Positions 6,267 through 8,627 of a stretch of DNA of 8,627 nt are shown piece by piece. The number at the start of each line of letters is the position of its first letter. Within the stretch, counting starts at the first letter, position 1. This DNA comes from Acidimicrobiaceae bacterium. GTDB taxonomy: Bacteria; Actinomycetota; Acidimicrobiia; Acidimicrobiales; RAAP-2. The translations under genes and the position numbers were made by a program. Below the pieces are notes generated by a model that did not search any database, was not told where the DNA came from, and worked only from the letters and a program-made list of their open reading frames with translations. The DNA lies in NCBI GenBank assembly GCA_003133075.1, contig PKZN01000105.1, forward strand, positions 5,175 through 13,801. The letters run 5' to 3'.

Positions 6267-7192
6267 ATCGCCTCGTAGCTGCGCGCTCGTAGTTCATCGA
6301 TGCCGGCGGTACGGAGTGTTCCCTTGAGACCGGCCGCGACCCCGGCGGCACCGAGGGCGTCGTTTCGTCCCACCACCAAGAGCGCATCCTCGTCGCCGCG
6401 CGCGAGTACGAGACCGTGCAGGCGAGCCTTCGCCGCATAGTCGGCGATCGCCTCGGTCGTGACCGATGCGGCCAGTACGACGACGGGGTTCTCGTAGCGG
6501 GTGCGCGCGAGGGACTTGATGTCGCGCAACATCGCTCGCGCGTCACGACCCGGCCGCACCGAGGAACCCACGACGTCGCGCCACGTGACGAGCAGCGGTC
6601 GCACGCTCAACTCAAGTCGATCAGCGAGATAGAAGAGTTCGACGTCGAAGGCGAAGCCGTCGACGAGGGCGAGTAGGGCCAGGAGTCGCGCGGCGCCGAG
6701 TTGAAATCCCTTACAGCCGCACTGCGTGTCGCGCTGGGTCGTCTTGGTGTAGTGGCGCACCAGTCGGTTAAAGACGTCACCGGCCCAGGTGCGAAGGTGC
6801 GCGTCGTAGTTGATGTGACCCTTGATCGCGCGTGACCCCGGGACGAACGCGCTGTCGCGTAGCGACGTCATAAAGAGGGGTAGTTGCATCGGGTCGATCG
6901 CCATGTCAGCGTCGATGGTGACGACGCTCGCACCGGTCGCGAGCCCCATGCCGAGTCGCACGGCCGCGCCCTTGCCCAGGTTGGCGGGTTGCTGGACGAA
7001 GCGCGTGTGGGGGAGGTGCCCGTAGACTTCGTGGGCGCGCTGCATCGTCTCGTCCGTCGAGCCGTCGTCGATGACGATCACCTCGACGTTCCCTTCGTCG
7101 AGCACCGCAAAGACCGGGCGGAGCCGTTCATACCCTTCAGCCAGGCGTTCGGCCTCGTTGTAGGCCGGGATGACGAGGGAGAGCTCGAGCAC
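6263..7192 (-). CDS. Family 2 glycosyltransferase, dolichyl/polyprenyl-phosphate sugar synthase-like, with extra C-terminal domain
   Basis: This 309-residue GT-A glycosyltransferase resembles dolichyl-phosphate beta-glucosyltransferases, which move sugar from a nucleotide donor to a polyprenyl phosphate at the inner membrane face. Visible marks are SLVIPAYNEAERL (5-17), VIVIDDGSTDET (38-49), QQPANLGKGAAVRLGM (67-82), the DxD metal site in TIDADM (D94, D96), DTQCGCKGF (155-163), FAFDVELFYLADR (180-192) and the acceptor-side WRDVVGSSVRP (204-214). The catalytic domain ends near residue 235. A tail of about 75 residues with no membrane span follows; I do not recognise it. Membrane contact would need a partner protein or surface binding. 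The GTG start lies six bases after the stop of the NlpC/P60 gene with no good Shine-Dalgarno, and the VIPAYNE strand begins at once, so no later start is possible. Sugar and acceptor are unknown. Confidence 0.88.
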   Translation of the reverse strand: MLELSLVIPAYNEAERLAEGYERLRPVFAVLDEGNVEVIVIDDGSTDETMQRAHEVYGHLPHTRFVQQPANLGKGAAVRLGMGLATGASVVTIDADMAIDPMQLPLFMTSLRDSAFVPGSRAIKGHINYDAHLRTWAGDVFNRLVRHYTKTTQRDTQCGCKGFQLGAARLLALLALVDGFAFDVELFYLADRLELSVRPLLVTWRDVVGSSVRPGRDARAMLRDIKSLARTRYENPVVVLAASVTTEAIADYAAKARLHGLVLARGDEDALLVVGRNDALGAAGVAAGLKGTLRTAGIDELRARSYEAI

Positions 7193-7198
7193 GGTCGC

Positions 7199-8368
7199 CT
7201 AGGGTCGCGCGGCGCCGATGAGCCCGGCGGTGAACAGTGGCGCGAGGGCGACGTCGGTGCCGGTGTGGGCGGCGGCGATCGTGGTGTCGACGCCCCAGGG
7301 GCCCGACCCGACGTACATCACGACGTGGTCCACTTCATGGTCGCCGTCGAGGTTGTAGTAGAACAACAAGTCGCCCGGCTGGAGGTCGGTCAAGGTGACG
7401 TGGAGCATGTCGGGCCACTGGGTCTCGGTCGTTCGGGGGATCGAGATGCCGGCGTTCGACCACGCCCACTGCACGAGGCCCGAGCAGTCAAAGCCGACCC
7501 CGGGCGTCTCGCCACCCCAGACGTAGGGCACCCCGATCTCCTTTTCCGCTTCGGCGACGGCCTTCGCGCCCTGGGCGGTGCCCGCGACCTCGGCGATGGT
7601 GACGGTCGTGACGGCCTGTTGGATGGCCTCAATGACCAAGTTGGCGGCCGTCTGGCCACCGACCGCCGACGCCGCGGCGATGGCTTGTTCCTCCCCCGCG
7701 GTGTTCTTCTCCTTGGCCGCGGTGATGCCGGCTTGGATCTCGAAGTTGATGATCTCACTCTTGAGACGAGCGGTGACGGTGTCGAGCGTGGCTTGGGTCT
7801 GGTTCTCTAAGGCGATGTTCTCTTCGAGCAGGTTCTTCATCTCAAAGGTCGCGTGTTGGGCCTTCGCGCGTTGCGCCGCCACCTTCGCCACCGTGCTCTG
7901 GAGGGACGCCTGCTGGCGAGCGTAGGTGTTCTTTAGTTCATTGAGGTCGCCGGCGACGACGTTCTGGTAGACCTTCGCCGCGTCGGATCGGGTGACGTTC
8001 TGGTTGAAGAGTTGAAGGATCTGGTCCTGGGCGGCACCGAGCACGTAGGCCCGCACGACCGCGACGACGAGTTTTTTAGACGTGCTGGCGATGGCGATGC
8101 GCTTGCCGGCCTCTTCGCCCTGGAGTTTGACGATGTTGGCGTTGATCGAGACCAGGTTGGATTTGTCCTGGTCGTACTCGTTCGAGGAGATCTCGCTGCG
8201 CTGGTCTTGGCGGTTCAGCGCCGCCGAAAGGTCGGCGATCTGCTTTTGGGTGGTGGCGATGGAACCCGCCCCGGCCCGAGCCGGCACGAGGAGCCAGATG
8301 AGGCTGAGCGCTGCCAGGAGCACCAGGGGGGTCGTTCTTGTCGTGCCCCGACGACGCACGCACAACAT
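7199..8368 (-). CDS. Secreted coiled-coil NlpC/P60 (C40) peptidoglycan endopeptidase, RipA/PcsB-like
   Basis: This 389-residue exported cysteine peptidase probably cleaves stem-peptide bonds in peptidoglycan during division or wall remodelling. It has a basic N-terminus (VRRRGTTRTT), a hydrophobic core at about 13-29, and a likely signal peptidase I site after ARA (residues 30-32). Residues about 36-215 are Gln/Ala/Leu-rich with long helices, predicted coiled coil, as in RipA and PcsB, where this region holds the enzyme inactive until a divisome partner engages it. The NlpC/P60 domain covers about 268-389: PYVWGGETP (281-289), catalytic C295 in FDCSGLVQWAW, the PGDLLFY block (331-337), catalytic H348 in DHVVMYVG and a likely third polar residue H368 in AAAHTG. 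No SH3 or wall-binding domain is present. The ATG at 8368 has no Shine-Dalgarno but sits six bases after a -10-like TAGGCT, suggesting a leaderless message. It heads a two-gene unit with the glycosyltransferase. Confidence 0.93.
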   Translation of the reverse strand: MLCVRRRGTTRTTPLVLLAALSLIWLLVPARAGAGSIATTQKQIADLSAALNRQDQRSEISSNEYDQDKSNLVSINANIVKLQGEEAGKRIAIASTSKKLVVAVVRAYVLGAAQDQILQLFNQNVTRSDAAKVYQNVVAGDLNELKNTYARQQASLQSTVAKVAAQRAKAQHATFEMKNLLEENIALENQTQATLDTVTARLKSEIINFEIQAGITAAKEKNTAGEEQAIAAASAVGGQTAANLVIEAIQQAVTTVTIAEVAGTAQGAKAVAEAEKEIGVPYVWGGETPGVGFDCSGLVQWAWSNAGISIPRTTETQWPDMLHVTLTDLQPGDLLFYYNLDGDHEVDHVVMYVGSGPWGVDTTIAAAHTGTDVALAPLFTAGLIGAARP

Positions 8369-8374
8369 GGAACA

Positions 8375-8412
8375 AGCCTAACTAGATAGGCCCGAGAAAC
8401 TGGTCGTTTCAA
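8375..8412 (-). promoter_or_regulatory. Candidate promoter of the NlpC/P60-glycosyltransferase unit
   Basis: Read on the minus strand, TTGAAA (8412-8407) is followed after 18 bases by TATCTA (8388-8383), a fair sigma-70-type pair that would give a leader of about 8 bases. Alternatively TAGGCT (8380-8375) fits the TANNNT -10 pattern and lies exactly six bases before the ATG, so the transcript would start at the ATG itself. Both readings explain why there is no Shine-Dalgarno. They cannot be separated without start-site mapping. Confidence 0.45.
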
Positions 8413-8430
8413 GGATTCTTATCATTGAGT

Positions 8431-8437
8431 TAGCGTT
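8431..8437 (+). promoter_or_regulatory. Candidate tRNA promoter -10 (TAGCGTT)
   Basis: TAGCGT (8431-8436) fits TANNNT, and TTCAAG (8408-8413) stands 17 bases upstream as a weak -35. Transcription would begin near 8443, about 15 bases before the tRNA. The same motif precedes eno and the last gene. The -35 overlaps the opposing NlpC/P60 promoter, so the two may share or compete for polymerase. Confidence 0.4.
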
Positions 8438-8457
8438 ACGGCGCGACTTGGTTGCGT

Positions 8458-8531
8458 GGGGGCGTAGCCCAATTGGCAGAGGCAGGGCGCTTAAACCGCC
8501 TCCAGTGAGGGTTCGAGTCCCTTCGCCCCTA
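8458..8531 (+). tRNA. tRNA with anticodon UAA (leucine by codon), short variable loop
   Basis: All 74 bases fold as a cloverleaf. The acceptor GGGGGCG (8458-8464) pairs with CGCCCCT (8524-8530), with one G-U at the top. The D-arm has a 3-bp stem GCC/GGC (8467-8469, 8481-8483) with a loop containing GG at 8475-8476. The anticodon stem GGGCG/CGCCT (8485-8489, 8497-8501) closes loop CTTAAAC, placing TAA at 8492-8494 after the invariant U33. The T-arm GAGGG/CCCTT (8507-8511, 8519-8523) closes TTCGAGT. The discriminator is A8531 and CCA is not encoded. Anticodon UAA reads UUA, so leucine is expected, and A73 plus the 17-base D-arm resemble tRNA-Leu. The variable loop, however, is only CCAGT (8502-8506), while bacterial tRNA-Leu normally has a long arm. 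Folding quality suggests a real tRNA; its charged amino acid is less certain. Confidence 0.9.
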
Positions 8532-8559
8532 CGCAGCGAGTCGCCCGCTCAATATTTAG

Positions 8560-8565
8560 TAGCGT
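8560..8565 (+). promoter_or_regulatory. Candidate -10 element (TAGCGT) for leaderless expression of the last gene
   Basis: TAGCGT lies six bases before the GTG at 8572, the spacing that would start transcription on the start codon. No Shine-Dalgarno lies at a useful distance. The geometry matches TAGGCT-N6-ATG at the NlpC/P60 gene. A -35 is not evident. Confidence 0.4.
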
Positions 8566-8571
8566 TGTAGG

Positions 8572-8627
8572 GTGGCTAAAAGCAATTCGGGTAAGTGGGT
8601 TTCGCGCGTCGGTGCGGGCGGTGGCGG
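8572..8627 (+). CDS. Unrecognised protein, N-terminal fragment (continues past window)
   Basis: A GTG opens a frame that stays open for 18 codons to the window edge, giving (M)AKSNSGKWVSRVGAGGG. The stretch is basic and Gly/Ser-rich, which would suit a cytoplasmic N-terminal tail ahead of a membrane segment, but too little is visible to assign a family. Support comes from position: it follows the tRNA by 40 bases and has the TAGCGT motif six bases upstream, consistent with a leaderless start. The GTG could also be an internal codon of a differently placed start, although no upstream in-frame alternative with a better site is seen. Confidence 0.5.
   Translation, partial: MAKSNSGKWVSRVGAGGG

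Noticed and set aside
6884..7810. 308-codon open frame on the + strand opposite the glycosyltransferase and NlpC/P60 genes
   Set aside because: It is antisense to two proteins with clear motifs, its translation is Gly/Asp/Arg/Val-rich with no recognisable domain, and GC-rich DNA often leaves such frames open.
8490..8496. Reading the tRNA anticodon as TTA, which would make it an ochre suppressor
   Set aside because: The 5-bp stem sets a 7-base loop CTTAAAC with U33 at 8491, so the anticodon is TAA. Shifting the stem by one breaks pairs.
8535..8549. AGCG-N7-CGCT hairpin after the tRNA as a terminator
   Set aside because: The stem is only four pairs and the following CAATATTTAG is not a proper T-run; too weak to call.
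1..8627. Mobile element, CRISPR array, toxin-antitoxin pair or defence/biosynthetic cluster
   Set aside because: No transposase, integrase, direct-repeat array, terminal inverted repeats or defence-type domains were seen; the genes are mostly housekeeping with even composition.

Overview
The window is GC-rich, tightly packed and looks like ordinary chromosomal DNA from an actinobacterium. I infer Actinomycetota, perhaps an Acidimicrobiia-like lineage. The main evidence is the gene order mazG - eno - FtsB/DivIC-like - DUF501 - Ppx/GppA, which I recall from Mycobacterium tuberculosis (the Rv1021-Rv1026 neighbourhood). GTG and TTG starts and stop/start overlaps are also frequent. The lineage assignment is inference; no marker gene here settles it.

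Layout. On the + strand, positions 1-5581 hold a co-directional run: the 3' part of a secreted SurA/PrsA-like foldase, a MazG pyrophosphohydrolase fused to a YabN-type methylase-like domain, enolase, a small FtsB/DivIC-like division protein, a DUF501 protein and a Ppx/GppA phosphatase. Most of these genes overlap by 4-17 bases, so they are probably translationally coupled; only enolase has a clear gap (43 bases) with its own promoter-like motif and a strong ribosome binding site. A RimJ-type acetyltransferase follows at 5631-6266. On the - strand, a secreted coiled-coil NlpC/P60 peptidase (8368-7199) and a family 2 glycosyltransferase (7192-6263) form a two-gene unit. It converges on the acetyltransferase so closely that the two stop codons share bases. 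At the right edge, on the + strand, come a tRNA with anticodon UAA and the first 18 codons of an unrecognised gene.

Function. The + run combines housekeeping roles: nucleotide-pool cleaning (MazG), glycolysis (enolase), septum assembly (FtsB-like) and polyphosphate/(p)ppGpp metabolism (Ppx). The - strand pair points to the cell envelope: peptidoglycan cleavage plus a polyprenyl-phosphate sugar transferase.

I found no mobile element, CRISPR array, toxin-antitoxin pair or defence system. Three points deserve most attention. The tRNA reads UUA and has a leucine-style D-arm but only a 5-base variable loop, whereas bacterial leucine tRNAs normally carry a long variable arm. A TAGCGT motif occurs, in my reading, only in three intergenic spots directly upstream of genes, and it suggests leaderless transcription for the last gene. 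The glycosyltransferase has an unassigned C-terminal extension of about 75 residues.
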